The notes: generated by a model from the letters alone, not told the origin. Numbered from the stretch's first letter, positions 34,401-43,179 are shown. The stretch is 64,000 nucleotides of DNA from Planctomycetota bacterium (GCA_012959525.1 DUDB01000051.1:60192-124191), one strand, 5' to 3'. Translations and numbers: made by a program.

Positions 34401-34937
34401 ATCGCGGAAGTGCCCGATCATCTTTGTAAGGAAGTTAGGCTCCGGAATATGGTCCGCATCCAGAATGGCCACAAACTCACCTTCGGTCTGGTCGAGGGCG
34501 TTGTTTAGGTTGCCCGCCTTGGCGTGCAGGTTGTTATCCCGGGTGATGTAGTGGACGCCCAGTTCCTCGCACAGGAGCTTCATCTCCCCCCGGTTGCCGT
34601 CATCCAACAGGAACGTCCTGTGGGGGTAGTCCATGGCCAAGCAGGCCTGCAGCGTGCCCCTCAGGATCGAGATGTCTTCGTTGTAGGAGGGCACGAAGAC
34701 GTCTACCTCTCCCTCCTCCAGGGGCGGCTGCTCGGGGGGCTCGCTGGGGTCCCAGACCTGCATCAGGAACAGAAGCAGCGAGACGGTTCCCCAAATTTCC
34801 GCCAGGTAGAGGGTCCAAGAGGCCACCACGGCATATGGGCTGGAGTGGTTGAGCGTGAAGAGGCCCCTATAGACCAAGTACCCGATACACACGACCGAGC
34901 ACAGAATCATGAGGGATTGGCGAATCTTGTTAGTCAC
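31407..34937 (-). CDS. Cellulose-synthase-like GT2 with two PilZ-type domains and a C-terminal TPR tail
   Basis: This 1176-residue protein is built like BcsA with extra parts. Two N-terminal helices (about 8-28 and 35-60) are followed by a family 2 glycosyltransferase: DDG 112-114, DADH 160-163, FAGSA 231-235, TED 255-257 and QRLRW 293-297, the processive-synthase set. Four or so membrane helices (about 325-485) follow. A PilZ domain begins at RAIYR (495-499) with DLSDSG (526-531), the full c-di-GMP motif. A second PilZ-like unit (about 636-720) has REEFK and DLSIRA, so its binding motif is incomplete. A helix (about 757-777) then leads to TPR-type repeats to the end, predicted periplasmic. 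The polymer is not provable, but a beta-glucan is likely. Confidence 0.9.
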   Translation of the reverse strand: MTNKIRQSLMILCSVVCIGYLVYRGLFTLNHSSPYAVVASWTLYLAEIWGTVSLLLFLMQVWDPSEPPEQPPLEEGEVDVFVPSYNEDISILRGTLQACLAMDYPHRTFLLDDGNRGEMKLLCEELGVHYITRDNNLHAKAGNLNNALDQTEGEFVAILDADHIPEPNFLTKMIGHFRDEEVGMVQSPHAFSNFDTFQGRVNYEKGRFWDEGLLFYKVIQPGRNATNSVIFAGSAAIFRRKALQEVGYIATETITEDMHTGIRMSAHGWRTVYVSERLIAGQGASDVTTYHSQRLRWAEGNLSILRYDNPLTIRGLSMGQRLTYFASIIHWAGGVPRLALYLTPVLMLLSGVAPVAEITPTLAVVFLTYLGSMMLTLRVIYRGYTNYDLIEFFNMANFWTQMRSTWRAIFTKQKAKFVVTHKRGGRQGSTVPHILPQVLLLSALWCSLVYGWVRHLLFDPQLDLVGLGIATFLILHHSRYAVAYLRCAMAPASKRAIYRHRLNLPVRYEFKNNEGKTYEGIGVTTDLSDSGLGIVAYSSLPTNVRGLVEVIVNGDRMKAEAVIRYAAHREGEAHRGAQAPNLYRYGLEFVDPTPEALDAASRIAQRFAVAPWYSVFERNRKTGVRVRGHLSDREVSREEFKLPVIMRMGDEEVHCTTRDLSIRAMRCIMAKPIEDGSVFDAEIVSPIGPIKVKARSTVSRVITGPPHRVSEYVFTFDGFEDQGRSLLQSLLDLGGQPSLRSGLNLEHERPRRPFSRPVLAGALAVAIFSPVAIGVFRQVHDDDLLLAGSTRELAMRMETVNTEDLDRIFTETLADDLPDKRRLLLLKDALEESKRFPELVRVCRILSSQSPDDADMGMALASALTLAARYRESEDICQYWVSRISKDGADPTDLLTFQVLQARNTLASGDAFAALDRFRRALALFPDDIPTRKEYAGLLLQVGLPDEALRQYAAIPQDLTVRMELVAIYSALEDFGAAEKLIRELLQENPSDRGYQMKLAELLTWEKRYDEAERIYRELLAQNPYDVDIRISLAETMTWAGEADLSLVEYGHMIDEGNDDWRLLAGFLDAFLGAERRTDSDTRRLMWMVSLYNRAAEPPSLDIAGRLATALTLVGDFTSSLDMLHAAVKENPDNRGLRMRLADALSSAGRHSEAQHHYRALLSEAREKGRSGSTRY

Positions 34938-35188
34938 GGGCTACTCTCGTTGGCAAGCAATATTGAGGGGACTTCAGACATTTCTACGATGCTGCATAAC
35001 ACTACCCTAGGATGGCGCATAGTCGGAGTTGAGGGCTAATTCTTTTCATAAGCAGGACTTAGGGCTTTCGCCTTCGTCCTATTGTGACACAACCCGTCCC
35101 CAATGGAGAATGGGAATCAGGTCAAGTCTAGGGGCTAGTTGAGCCGATCCACTGCTTCGTTCTGACCCATCCCCATACTGATCTAGCT
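34938..35188. promoter_or_regulatory. Shared divergent promoter region of the polysaccharide locus
   Basis: This 251-base gap separates the synthase (left) and the TPR/barrel protein (right). It is visibly richer in A/T than its surroundings (for example around 34975-35065), fitting a promoter region for both arms. I found no convincing -35/-10 pair and no c-di-GMP riboswitch core. Confidence 0.45.
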
Positions 35189-38100
35189 ATGCGTCTCCCA
35201 CCCACCGCCCCCCGCTGGCTGCCCCTTATCCTGTTCCTTGCGGCCTGCAGCCCTAGCGAGAAGAAAGCCACCTTCGTGGAACCCACTGGGCCGACCCTCG
35301 TCCAAGATCGTGATCTCCAGGCCTCCATCCAGCCCGAGAAGGATGGACTGCCGTCACGCTTCGGCCTGCAAGACCCCACCACGCCGTCGACGCCGAAGTT
35401 CGCTCAAGATGACACACCGTTGCGCACCGACGAGCAGGAGCTGCTTCTCCGCTCGGCCCGCAACGCCGTTGCACTCGAGAGTTGGGCAGAGGGTATCGCG
35501 CTCTTCGAGTCCTACCTGCTGCAAGTTCCCAATGACTACGGCGTCCGCATGGAGTATGCAGGCCTGTTGGTACATGAGGGACAACTCTCCCTAGCGCGAG
35601 AGGCCTTCGAAGACGTCCGGGTGGGACGGCCGGAGGATCTCGATCTGCGCCGGAGCCTGGCCAACGTGCTCATCATCGGTGGTGAGTATTGGTCCGCCAT
35701 GGAAGAGCTCGAGGCTATCCTCACCGAAGAGCCCAACGACGTCACCTCCGCCGCCATGCTTGTGCGCGTCTACGCATGGGTGAAAGACTTCGAGCGCGCT
35801 CAGCAGATCTATGACCGCTACCTCCGCAAGCTCGACCCCTCCAACGAACAAGACCAACTGCTCCTCGCCCCCGTGCTGCTCGACATGCAGCGCCCCTCGG
35901 AAGCCCTAATCTACCTGGAGAGGCTCCACCGTCGATACCCCATGGAGGTCGAGTGGGTCACCAATCTGGTGCTCTGCTACCTGCAAACCGGGGACCGGGA
36001 TCGGGCTCACCGGTTGGTCAGGGAAATGTCGGAGCTACAGGTACATCACACCCAACCGCGAATTCAGCTGGTCGATCAACTGCTGCTCGTCAAGAACTAC
36101 AAGCTGGCCATGCAAGTCAACCGCCAGGTGTTGGACGTGGCCCCCACGGACCCCATCGCCCAGCTGATGAGCGCCCGAATCCTATTGGAGGCCTATGACG
36201 TCAGCGCCGCTCGCGATGCGCTTGCACGTCTCGATAGCACCCTGGGGAACTTGCGAGCGTTCCAGCTCGCCCAAGCACGCTACTTCGCGTTGATCGGCCG
36301 CTGGGTGGATGCCCAAGGCATCTACCAGGGCCTGCTGATCAGGCACTCGGACGACTACGAAGTGCGTCTACTCATGGCCGTGCTGCGACGCGAAAAGGGC
36401 GATGCGGAATATTCCAAGGCCGACCTGCGCAAGATTCCCATGTCCAGCCCCCTCGGGCCGCGGGCACGCGTTGAGCTCTCCAACACACTCATCAGCCAAG
36501 GGCGCTATGAGGATGCCGCTGCTGTTTGCCAGTCCGTCCTCGCCGAACGGCCCAACTACCTAGAGGGCGTCCTGGGCCTGGTGCGTGCGCACCTCAAGCT
36601 CAAGGCCTACGCCCAAGCCCGTGCAACGTGCCAGCGCTACATCGACAATCATAGCAACGACCCCCTAGCCGTGGCCCAGGTGCAATTGGCCCTCGCCAAG
36701 ACGCACTTGCTCTCGGGGAATGCCGTCCTCGCTACGCGCACCTACCGCGAAGCGCTGGAGAGCCCCATGACGCACACGCCCGAGGCCTTCTATGGTCTGG
36801 CCAGCGCGCGCTTGAAGGGCGGAAACCGGGACGGTGGCGAGATGGCCTTGATGTCATCTACCGTGTTGGCTTCTGGTGAGGACATTCGTCTGCGCGTTGA
36901 GCTAGCCAAGCTGTCCCTGGGCGATTACGCCTGGAATCGCGCCAGTGGCGAATTGCGCAACGTACTGCAGTGGCAGCCCGACAATGCCATGGCCCTCGTC
37001 CTTCTTGGCGAAGCCTACAACCAGAAACTGAAGGCCGGCTTTGTCGCTGACCCGGCGCGAGCTTTTACTTCCGTTCTCGCCCGTGACCCAAACAACAGCC
37101 GTGCACGCTTGGGATTGGCTCGCGCGTTCGTGATTCGCCACGAGTTTGCTAAAGCCATCGCGGAGTACGACATCCTGATCGCCCAGGATGCGTCCTACAC
37201 CTACGTGAAGCGTGAGCGCGCACGCACGCTCTACTGGAACCAGGAATATGCCGCATCTTTCGAGGCCTATGACGAACTCTTGGCGGGCTTGCCCACGGGG
37301 GCCTATCCGGTCGACGTGTTCGGCTCAACCACCCCAAACGCGGGCTTGCGCGCGGGCATGGACTTCGAAGCCGAGCTTGAAGTTTCCGAGGGCATTCGCC
37401 TTGAGCGCGAAGTGAAGATGAACATGGCCTGGCGCCCTATGATCGCCAAGAATGCGCTGGATAAACTCATCGTGATCGAACCTGCGAACCTGGAGGCCCG
37501 CTTCGATCTGGCCCAACTCCACCACCGTGAGGGTCACACGCGGATGGCAGCTCAACTCTACGAAGAGCTGATCTCCCAGGTCACCGGACACAAGGAAGCC
37601 GAGATTGCGCTCCAGGGCGCCAACCTCGTCGGACGGCCGAAGTTTGTTCTGGATGTCCGCTCCGAGGACCGCAATGGACGCTCCGGCCTAACACTGATGC
37701 ATGAAAGCAGCCGCATCGGAAACCTCATCTTCCCCATGGGTGACGCCGAGGATTTCTTTGCGGTCGGGCTGGGTCAGCGGACGTATGACCGGGTCGACAC
37801 CACAGCCCTTAACGCCAATGTTCTGCTTGTCCGTGGCTCTAAGAGCATGGGTGAGAGAACGGCCGTACATGGCTCCATGGAGGCCCCCCACTACAACGTG
37901 TCGCAGGATGCCTTCGATGAGCGCCTGCTGTTTGAGGTCGGAATCAAGCACCAGACCCTGAACGAACTGGGTGTCGACGTGGCTCTTTTCGCCGACAACG
38001 TTGCCGAGAACAGCGTCACCATCATGAACGACCTGCACCGTACGGGCGCTCGCATGGGTGTTACCAAGAAGCACAGCCGCGCCATCGACTATGGTGCGAG

Positions 38101-38557
38101 CCTGATGTTTGCCGACTACTCAGATGGCAACGCGCGCTTCGAGATGAATCTGTTCGCCGCGTATGAATTCACGCCGGCTCCTCAAAGCCTGCGCATCCTG
38201 ACCAAAATCGACACCCTCGACTTCTCGAAGAAGAGCGACGACATCGTCCTCGGTGAGGACTTTTCGCTGAATCCCATCCCCTACTTCGCGCCCTCGGGCT
38301 ACTCCATCTTCTCGACCCAGATGGACTGGCGCCACCAATTCGGTGAGTACTGGTTCACGGGTTCCCCTGAGATGTGGTACGGAGCCTCCGGCCGCTTGGC
38401 TGTGGACAATAACGGTGCCGGCTACACGGAGTTGGGTGTCCAGGCCGGATACGACTTCAGTGAATGGTTCGGTATGAAGTTGGACTCGCGGATGCTTCGA
38501 TCCTCCGAGATTGACATGACTTCCAATTCGCTCCTGTTCACCATTCGCTGGCCCTAG
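35189..38557 (+). CDS. TPR-rich lipoprotein with C-terminal outer-membrane barrel (BcsC/PgaA-like)
   Basis: This 1122-residue protein has a lipoprotein signal with lipobox LAAC (cysteine 20). Residues about 85-840 are TPR-like helical repeats (for example LESWAEGIALFESYLLQVPN). From about 860 the pattern becomes alternating amphipathic strands, with blocks such as DVRSEDRNGRSGLTLMHESS, and the protein ends in FTIRWP, like the barrel of outer-membrane exporters. The layout matches BcsC/PgaA-type exporters that guide polysaccharide across the periplasm and outer membrane. A lipobox on a protein also predicted to be a barrel is unusual. It is divergent from the synthase and is followed 32 bases later by a GH5 gene. 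Confidence 0.85.
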   Translation: MRLPPTAPRWLPLILFLAACSPSEKKATFVEPTGPTLVQDRDLQASIQPEKDGLPSRFGLQDPTTPSTPKFAQDDTPLRTDEQELLLRSARNAVALESWAEGIALFESYLLQVPNDYGVRMEYAGLLVHEGQLSLAREAFEDVRVGRPEDLDLRRSLANVLIIGGEYWSAMEELEAILTEEPNDVTSAAMLVRVYAWVKDFERAQQIYDRYLRKLDPSNEQDQLLLAPVLLDMQRPSEALIYLERLHRRYPMEVEWVTNLVLCYLQTGDRDRAHRLVREMSELQVHHTQPRIQLVDQLLLVKNYKLAMQVNRQVLDVAPTDPIAQLMSARILLEAYDVSAARDALARLDSTLGNLRAFQLAQARYFALIGRWVDAQGIYQGLLIRHSDDYEVRLLMAVLRREKGDAEYSKADLRKIPMSSPLGPRARVELSNTLISQGRYEDAAAVCQSVLAERPNYLEGVLGLVRAHLKLKAYAQARATCQRYIDNHSNDPLAVAQVQLALAKTHLLSGNAVLATRTYREALESPMTHTPEAFYGLASARLKGGNRDGGEMALMSSTVLASGEDIRLRVELAKLSLGDYAWNRASGELRNVLQWQPDNAMALVLLGEAYNQKLKAGFVADPARAFTSVLARDPNNSRARLGLARAFVIRHEFAKAIAEYDILIAQDASYTYVKRERARTLYWNQEYAASFEAYDELLAGLPTGAYPVDVFGSTTPNAGLRAGMDFEAELEVSEGIRLEREVKMNMAWRPMIAKNALDKLIVIEPANLEARFDLAQLHHREGHTRMAAQLYEELISQVTGHKEAEIALQGANLVGRPKFVLDVRSEDRNGRSGLTLMHESSRIGNLIFPMGDAEDFFAVGLGQRTYDRVDTTALNANVLLVRGSKSMGERTAVHGSMEAPHYNVSQDAFDERLLFEVGIKHQTLNELGVDVALFADNVAENSVTIMNDLHRTGARMGVTKKHSRAIDYGASLMFADYSDGNARFEMNLFAAYEFTPAPQSLRILTKIDTLDFSKKSDDIVLGEDFSLNPIPYFAPSGYSIFSTQMDWRHQFGEYWFTGSPEMWYGASGRLAVDNNGAGYTELGVQAGYDFSEWFGMKLDSRMLRSSEIDMTSNSLLFTIRWP

Positions 38558-38589
38558 GCCTAACCCCTACCCGCGAGAGGAGTCACACC

Positions 38590-39681
38590 TTGAAGGTGGC
38601 TACGCAGATTGCCCTCCTGGCCGTGGCCTTGACCGGAGCGGCTCTCCTTGGGCCGCGAACCGTAGGGTTGTCGGTAGGGGGTGCGAGCTCCTCCGCCTAC
38701 CGTGGGGTCAGCCTCGCCGGGGCAGAATTTGGCACGCACCTTCCAGGCTTTGGTGGCTCGAAGCCCGGTACTTTCGGGGTGGACTACACGTACTGTACCC
38801 CCCAGACCATGCGCTACTTCGCGCAGCTGGGCATGACCCACTTCCGTCTCCCCGTTCGGTGGGAGCGACTCCAAAGGACTCCCGGTGGAGCTCTCGAAGA
38901 CGGGGAATTGGGCCGGCTCATCGAAGCGCTCGACGCCGCGAGCCTGCTTGAGTGCCGTGTGGTGTTGGATCTCCACAATTACGGGCGCTACTGCCGCGGG
39001 GAGAGTCGGTACCCCAGTGGGCGGATTGTTGGAGCCCCGACTATGGATGGTCTCGGCATCACCCAGGAGCACCTGTCGGACCTGTGGTGCAAGCTCTCTG
39101 ACCGACTCCGCGGTCACCCAGCCATTGAAGCCTTCGCCATCATGAATGAACCGCACGACATGGGTCGAGCGAGTTGGCGCAAGACCTCTCAGCACGTTGT
39201 CGACGCGCTGCGGCTCCACGGGAACCGCACAACCCTGTGGGTTTCGGGGGATGGCTGGTCCAACGCCTCTAGCTGGCAGAGGAACAACGGACCCCGACCT
39301 TGGATTGTCGACCCGCTCGATAACGTCGTCTACGAAGCTCACTGCTACTTTGACCACGATTTCAGCGGAACCTACCAACTGTCCTTCGCCGAAGAGCAGA
39401 GCCGAGATGGCTCAGTCCTCGCTCGCGGCATCTCGCGCGTAGCCCCTTTTCTGGACTGGTGCAAACGCAATCAGGTACGGGGCGTTATTGGTGAGTGCGG
39501 GATCCCCAGAGATGAACCCCGCTGGCTCCCTGTATTGGCCGCCCTCTTGAAAGGGGCCGCCGCGCGCCAAACTCCCGTCTATTACTGGGCGGCAGGAGAG
39601 TGGTGGGATGACAACCCACTTTCGATTCAACCACAAGATGGAGAGCAGGCCGCTCCACTGCGCGTTCTGCTTGAGCGCTAG
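38590..39681 (+). CDS. Secreted glycoside hydrolase family 5 (cellulase-like) protein
   Basis: This 363-residue beta-glycosidase has an N-terminal signal peptide (MKVATQIALLAVALTGAALL). The acid/base glutamate lies in AIMNEPHDMG (E187) and the nucleophile in GVIGECGIPR (about E302). VVLDLHNYGRYCRG and VYEAHCYFDHDFSGTYQLSF are conserved with the paralogue at 30230. The initiation codon is TTG, supported by GAGAGGAG about eight bases upstream. It is in the same direction and 32 bases after the exporter gene, so the two form the right arm of the locus. A BcsZ-like role in the periplasm or outside is inferred. Confidence 0.9.
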   Translation: MKVATQIALLAVALTGAALLGPRTVGLSVGGASSSAYRGVSLAGAEFGTHLPGFGGSKPGTFGVDYTYCTPQTMRYFAQLGMTHFRLPVRWERLQRTPGGALEDGELGRLIEALDAASLLECRVVLDLHNYGRYCRGESRYPSGRIVGAPTMDGLGITQEHLSDLWCKLSDRLRGHPAIEAFAIMNEPHDMGRASWRKTSQHVVDALRLHGNRTTLWVSGDGWSNASSWQRNNGPRPWIVDPLDNVVYEAHCYFDHDFSGTYQLSFAEEQSRDGSVLARGISRVAPFLDWCKRNQVRGVIGECGIPRDEPRWLPVLAALLKGAAARQTPVYYWAAGEWWDDNPLSIQPQDGEQAAPLRVLLER

Positions 39682-39685
39682 ACCC

Positions 39686-40495
39686 TCAAAGGGTCCCTCT
39701 CAGGATGAACTCTCGTCGGAAGGGGCCTGAGTGCCCGGAACCGTAGAAGTTCACCGGCACCAGGGCGCGCCACTCGAAATGCCCGGGTCTCCCCTTCCAT
39801 TGAACGTCATTGATGCGCAGTGGTTCCAGGGAGGCCGACTCGAAGGGCCAGGGAAGGTCTGCTCCGGACTTACGGGGGGCCTCGATCTTGAACATCCCCA
39901 CCTCCTCGCAGGGAAGGTCCCAGGTGGACCAGCCTTCATCTTGAACCCACCTGAGGTTCTCTTCCACCTGAGCACGACCCATCCGAGCTACTGCACCAAG
40001 CCGCAACGGGTCCATTGGAAGGGAAGCCAGTCGGCGCACCTGCTCGGGTTCACGCAGATCGACAGCAAAGCCTGCAATGAAGACCGAGCTCGGGGGGCTT
40101 GGAGTCAATGCCATCGTGCGTAGTAGCACCTCCCCCGATTCAGCCAGGATGAGACTCTCGCTGACGACCGGGCCCCCACCGCGAGGTTGGCGCTGGACGC
40201 GGAGGGCCTCGAGTAAAAGAGGTCGCTCACCAGATGAGGCGACCGTCTTGACGGAGTGGTAGACCCATTCCGATTCACCATCTGCATCGGCAAGAGCTGT
40301 GTCAGGGAACAGATGTTGAATCCGCTTCAGCACATCCCACCGAAGGCGGGAAGCGACGCGATCAGCTTCTCTCGGCGCAAGCGCCACGGCCGGACGGGGT
40401 GGCGGCCACGCACCGGGGTTCTCAGAGCGCACGCTCAGGCTGGTTCCGCAGGACGCGAGTAGAGAAAGAGGGAGTAAAGTTGCGCGCACAAGCAC
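39686..40495 (-). CDS. Predicted lipoprotein, unknown function
   Basis: This 269-residue protein begins with a lipoprotein-type signal (MLVRATLLPLSLLASC, lipobox LASC) from a GTG start. The mature part is Arg/Pro-rich at first and then mostly beta, ending FRREFILRGTL. No family is recognised. It lies convergent with the GH5 gene, with stops five bases apart, and just downstream of another lipoprotein gene on the same strand. Confidence 0.75.
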   Translation of the reverse strand: MLVRATLLPLSLLASCGTSLSVRSENPGAWPPPRPAVALAPREADRVASRLRWDVLKRIQHLFPDTALADADGESEWVYHSVKTVASSGERPLLLEALRVQRQPRGGGPVVSESLILAESGEVLLRTMALTPSPPSSVFIAGFAVDLREPEQVRRLASLPMDPLRLGAVARMGRAQVEENLRWVQDEGWSTWDLPCEEVGMFKIEAPRKSGADLPWPFESASLEPLRINDVQWKGRPGHFEWRALVPVNFYGSGHSGPFRREFILRGTL

Positions 40496-40504
40496 GCTTC
40501 GATC

Positions 40505-41353
40505 CTACTGTCCCGTGCGGTACGCCACCATGGACCACCCAACGTCCTCCTGAAGCGTTCCCAATTCAGCCTGGCCCAAGTGGGTTCCTCCGAACCAGTC
40601 GCCATCTGCATTCAGGTTGGTGTAGGTGTAGGTCCACAGCCATCCGTAGTCCTCGTAGCGCCGGGCGAGTGTGACCTGGCTGTCGTTGACGATCCCCGTG
40701 AAGCACTCACCATCAGCGCGCTTGGCTTCAAAGAAGCCCTGCATGGGCCCGCTCATTTCCTGAGTGATTTGATAGACACCACTCTCGGTCATGCCGGAAA
40801 GGTAGGAGAGACCCCCTGTCGCCCAATCCAACGTATGGTCGATGTCCCACACGCCGTTCAGGTCGCGCTGGGGGAGATTCATGATCTTCACCATCGTCAC
40901 CATCTCCGGTTGATTGGGCGCGGATCCGACGCGGTAGGTTGCGTCACCAGCCGCATGCCCCCAGCTGAATTCCCAGACGAGCGTGTCGAAGGAGAAGTTC
41001 GTGCCGTTCCAGTTGTACTGACCCTTCAGTCGTACACCCCCCGAAGCGCCTGTCGCAGTCACGCTAACGGCCTCCGTAAACTCCCCATCGCCATCCAGGT
41101 CGAGGTAGGCCTTTACCCCTTGGCCGCTGTCAGAGAAGGTTAGGAACAGGGTACGGCAGGGCTGTGTCCCGGGAGGAACGGTCCCTCTGACGCGCGCATG
41201 CATGACCCAGCTGCCCGTCATGGTCACTGCGCCACCACCGCCATCTCCGCCGCCGCCGGCATCATCCAGGCTCATGGAGGGCCCACAAGCCGCAATCCAA
41301 GGGGCGAGAGTGAGGACGTACGCCACGGCCAGCCTTCGAGTAAGAATTCCCAT
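40505..41353 (-). CDS. Predicted lipoprotein, unknown function
   Basis: This 282-residue protein starts at the ATG at 41353 (MGILTRRLAVAYVLTLAPWI) with lipobox IAAC. A Gly-rich linker (DDAGGGGDGGGG) follows the lipid anchor, then a beta-rich domain containing LDLDGDGEFTEAV, an EF-like acidic loop. The rest has repeated aromatic strands (GWLWTYTYTNLNADGDWFGG). No family is recognised. It is nine bases upstream of the lipoprotein gene at 39686, so the two are probably co-transcribed and both localised to the envelope. Confidence 0.75.
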   Translation of the reverse strand: MGILTRRLAVAYVLTLAPWIAACGPSMSLDDAGGGGDGGGGAVTMTGSWVMHARVRGTVPPGTQPCRTLFLTFSDSGQGVKAYLDLDGDGEFTEAVSVTATGASGGVRLKGQYNWNGTNFSFDTLVWEFSWGHAAGDATYRVGSAPNQPEMVTMVKIMNLPQRDLNGVWDIDHTLDWATGGLSYLSGMTESGVYQITQEMSGPMQGFFEAKRADGECFTGIVNDSQVTLARRYEDYGWLWTYTYTNLNADGDWFGGTHLGQAELGTLQEDVGWSMVAYRTGQ

Positions 41354-41473
41354 ACTCCAGGATACCGCCCGCAGGGGGCGCTCCTCGGAGCATCGCACAG
41401 AGTGGGAAACGGATTCCCTATCGGCCAACCCAAGGACCCGCTCGGGCCCTGCATTGCGGGTTGAACCTCTGTC

Positions 41474-42892
41474 TCAGTTTGCGAACATCACCTGCAGACC
41501 GTCCGACAAGTTGCTGCCGCCGATGCCGTTTTTGTCTCTGTACCAGTATTGGAACTGCCAGATGCTGCCGGGGAGAAGGGTGCCTGGCCCCGGCAAGGTG
41601 GTGTTGTCCATGGGGTAGAACACGATCCCGGCTTGATCGCTCTTCAGGACGTCGAAGCGGAATAGCTTGGCGCCACCGACGCATCGGTAGCCATCGCCGA
41701 GAGGCAGGTAGGTCGGTGCAGAACCATAGAAGAACAGTCCGAACTCACCGACGGGCAGGCTCTCGCACTTCAGGGCAAAGTCGTTGGCTTGCAGGCTGAC
41801 TGAGCCCGCATTGCTGATGAGGGCTCCTGTCCCGACGGAGTTTCGAGATGTAGCGCAGAAATTCATCGAACCCGGGTCGATGCGATACATGTTCCCGTCG
41901 GAGAGGCTCACAAAATAGGGTGTGCCATCCGGCTTGTGCATGATGTTCGCGGGGAAGGACGCACCCACCGAGATGGGCACCCGCTGCCCATCCCTGTTGT
42001 ATTCGACGATCGAGCCAGAATTGGGTGGGAATCCGGAGGACGGATCGAATGAGGCAGCGAACTCCGCAACAACCAACCGGCCATTGGTCGGATCGTAGTC
42101 GAAGCTTGTCGCCAGGTTCAGGCCCGCCACCTCCACTGAGACCGTGCTCGGCCCATCGATCGTGTAGATTTTCGAGAGCCCTGGCAGGTATGGAAACCCT
42201 GTCATCGTGCAGACGCGCAGTTTCTTTCCGTCCCAGCGCATGCGGGTGGGAACGGCCGCAATGATCGGCGGGCCGACGCTCGTCGGGTTTACCTCACCGG
42301 GGATGTCCGCGTAGACCGAGAGGGTCCCCGTGCCGATGTTGTAGCGCAGGATCGCGCTTGCTCCCGCATCCGCGATGAACAGGTTGTTCTTGCGCCCCAA
42401 GACCATGCTGTGTACTCCGCTGTATGCGTACCCCTGGCTTTGCATGAAGCTCTTGACCGGGATGAGCGTTGCCGCATCCGCAACGGTCAGGGCCGGGGAC
42501 CCGATGGACCACGGCGTAGCCTGCAAGTCAAAATGCAAGATGGTGGAGTCCAGCACGGGGTCTGCGTTTTGGCCCAGGGCAATGTACAACTGATCGCCCG
42601 AGAGGGTGGCATCACGCGGCCCTGAGGCGAAACCCGCAACCAGAGTTGAGGGTAGGCCCGCCACAACGGTTTGTCGGTCAAAGGTGACGTCTTCCAGGAA
42701 GGTCACGCGGCCGTCGTTGATGCCTGTGCCCGCCTCCACGACAATAAACCCCGATCCGATCGAGGACCCTTGGAGGGAGTGCATCCCAGCAGCGCTCAGG
42801 AAGCCTGAGTGGTTGGTGATGGTGACCTGGGCCTGGAGGGTCGCGACGAGGCTCAAGGCAAGCGTGAGAGTTCTTGTGATTCGGGTCAGCAT
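41474..42892 (-). CDS. ScyD/ScyE-like secreted beta-propeller protein, copy 1
   Basis: This 472-residue protein has a signal peptide (MLTRITRTLTLALSLVATLQAQ) from the ATG at 42892. Repeated NHL/propeller-like segments follow (LGRKNNLFIADAGASAILRY, FDYDPTNGRLVVAEF), ending in IMHKPDGTPYFVSLSDGNMY. The layout resembles ScyD/ScyE-type propellers. A distinct C-terminal domain of about 130 residues begins NFCATSRNSVGTGALISNAG and ends YWYRDKNGIGGSNLSDGLQVMF. A close paralogue lies at 44058. The protein is probably exported; its function is unknown. Confidence 0.8.
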   Translation of the reverse strand: MLTRITRTLTLALSLVATLQAQVTITNHSGFLSAAGMHSLQGSSIGSGFIVVEAGTGINDGRVTFLEDVTFDRQTVVAGLPSTLVAGFASGPRDATLSGDQLYIALGQNADPVLDSTILHFDLQATPWSIGSPALTVADAATLIPVKSFMQSQGYAYSGVHSMVLGRKNNLFIADAGASAILRYNIGTGTLSVYADIPGEVNPTSVGPPIIAAVPTRMRWDGKKLRVCTMTGFPYLPGLSKIYTIDGPSTVSVEVAGLNLATSFDYDPTNGRLVVAEFAASFDPSSGFPPNSGSIVEYNRDGQRVPISVGASFPANIMHKPDGTPYFVSLSDGNMYRIDPGSMNFCATSRNSVGTGALISNAGSVSLQANDFALKCESLPVGEFGLFFYGSAPTYLPLGDGYRCVGGAKLFRFDVLKSDQAGIVFYPMDNTTLPGPGTLLPGSIWQFQYWYRDKNGIGGSNLSDGLQVMFAN

Positions 42893-43179
42893 GGTTTTTC
42901 GGAAGGTGACGCGGGGCCGTAGGGAGCAACAGCCTCGGTAGAAGGGATCGCTCTGTCTAATCTCATCTTTAGACACAATACCCACAAGCCTTTGCTGCGG
43001 CCTTTTTTTAGGAGTGCCCATTATTGAGACAGGAGCCCTCACCGTCTCACAATGGGACACCCTGAGGAGAGGCCTCGTCGCCAGCAATGGCCCACTTTGC
43101 AAGCCCTTAGCAAGCAGGAGCCAGCTACTGTCCACGCGCCAACGGGTATCAGCCGCCGCGGCCCACGAACCTCCAACCT

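Noticed and set aside
34938..35188. c-di-GMP riboswitch or sigma-54 promoter in the divergent region
   Set aside because: No GEMM core was seen, and the GG-N10-GC spacing of a sigma-54 site fails at the one candidate (near 34950).
42980..43020. Terminator-like GCC...GGC with T run
   Set aside because: The stem is only three bases, and no plus-strand gene lies upstream to terminate.
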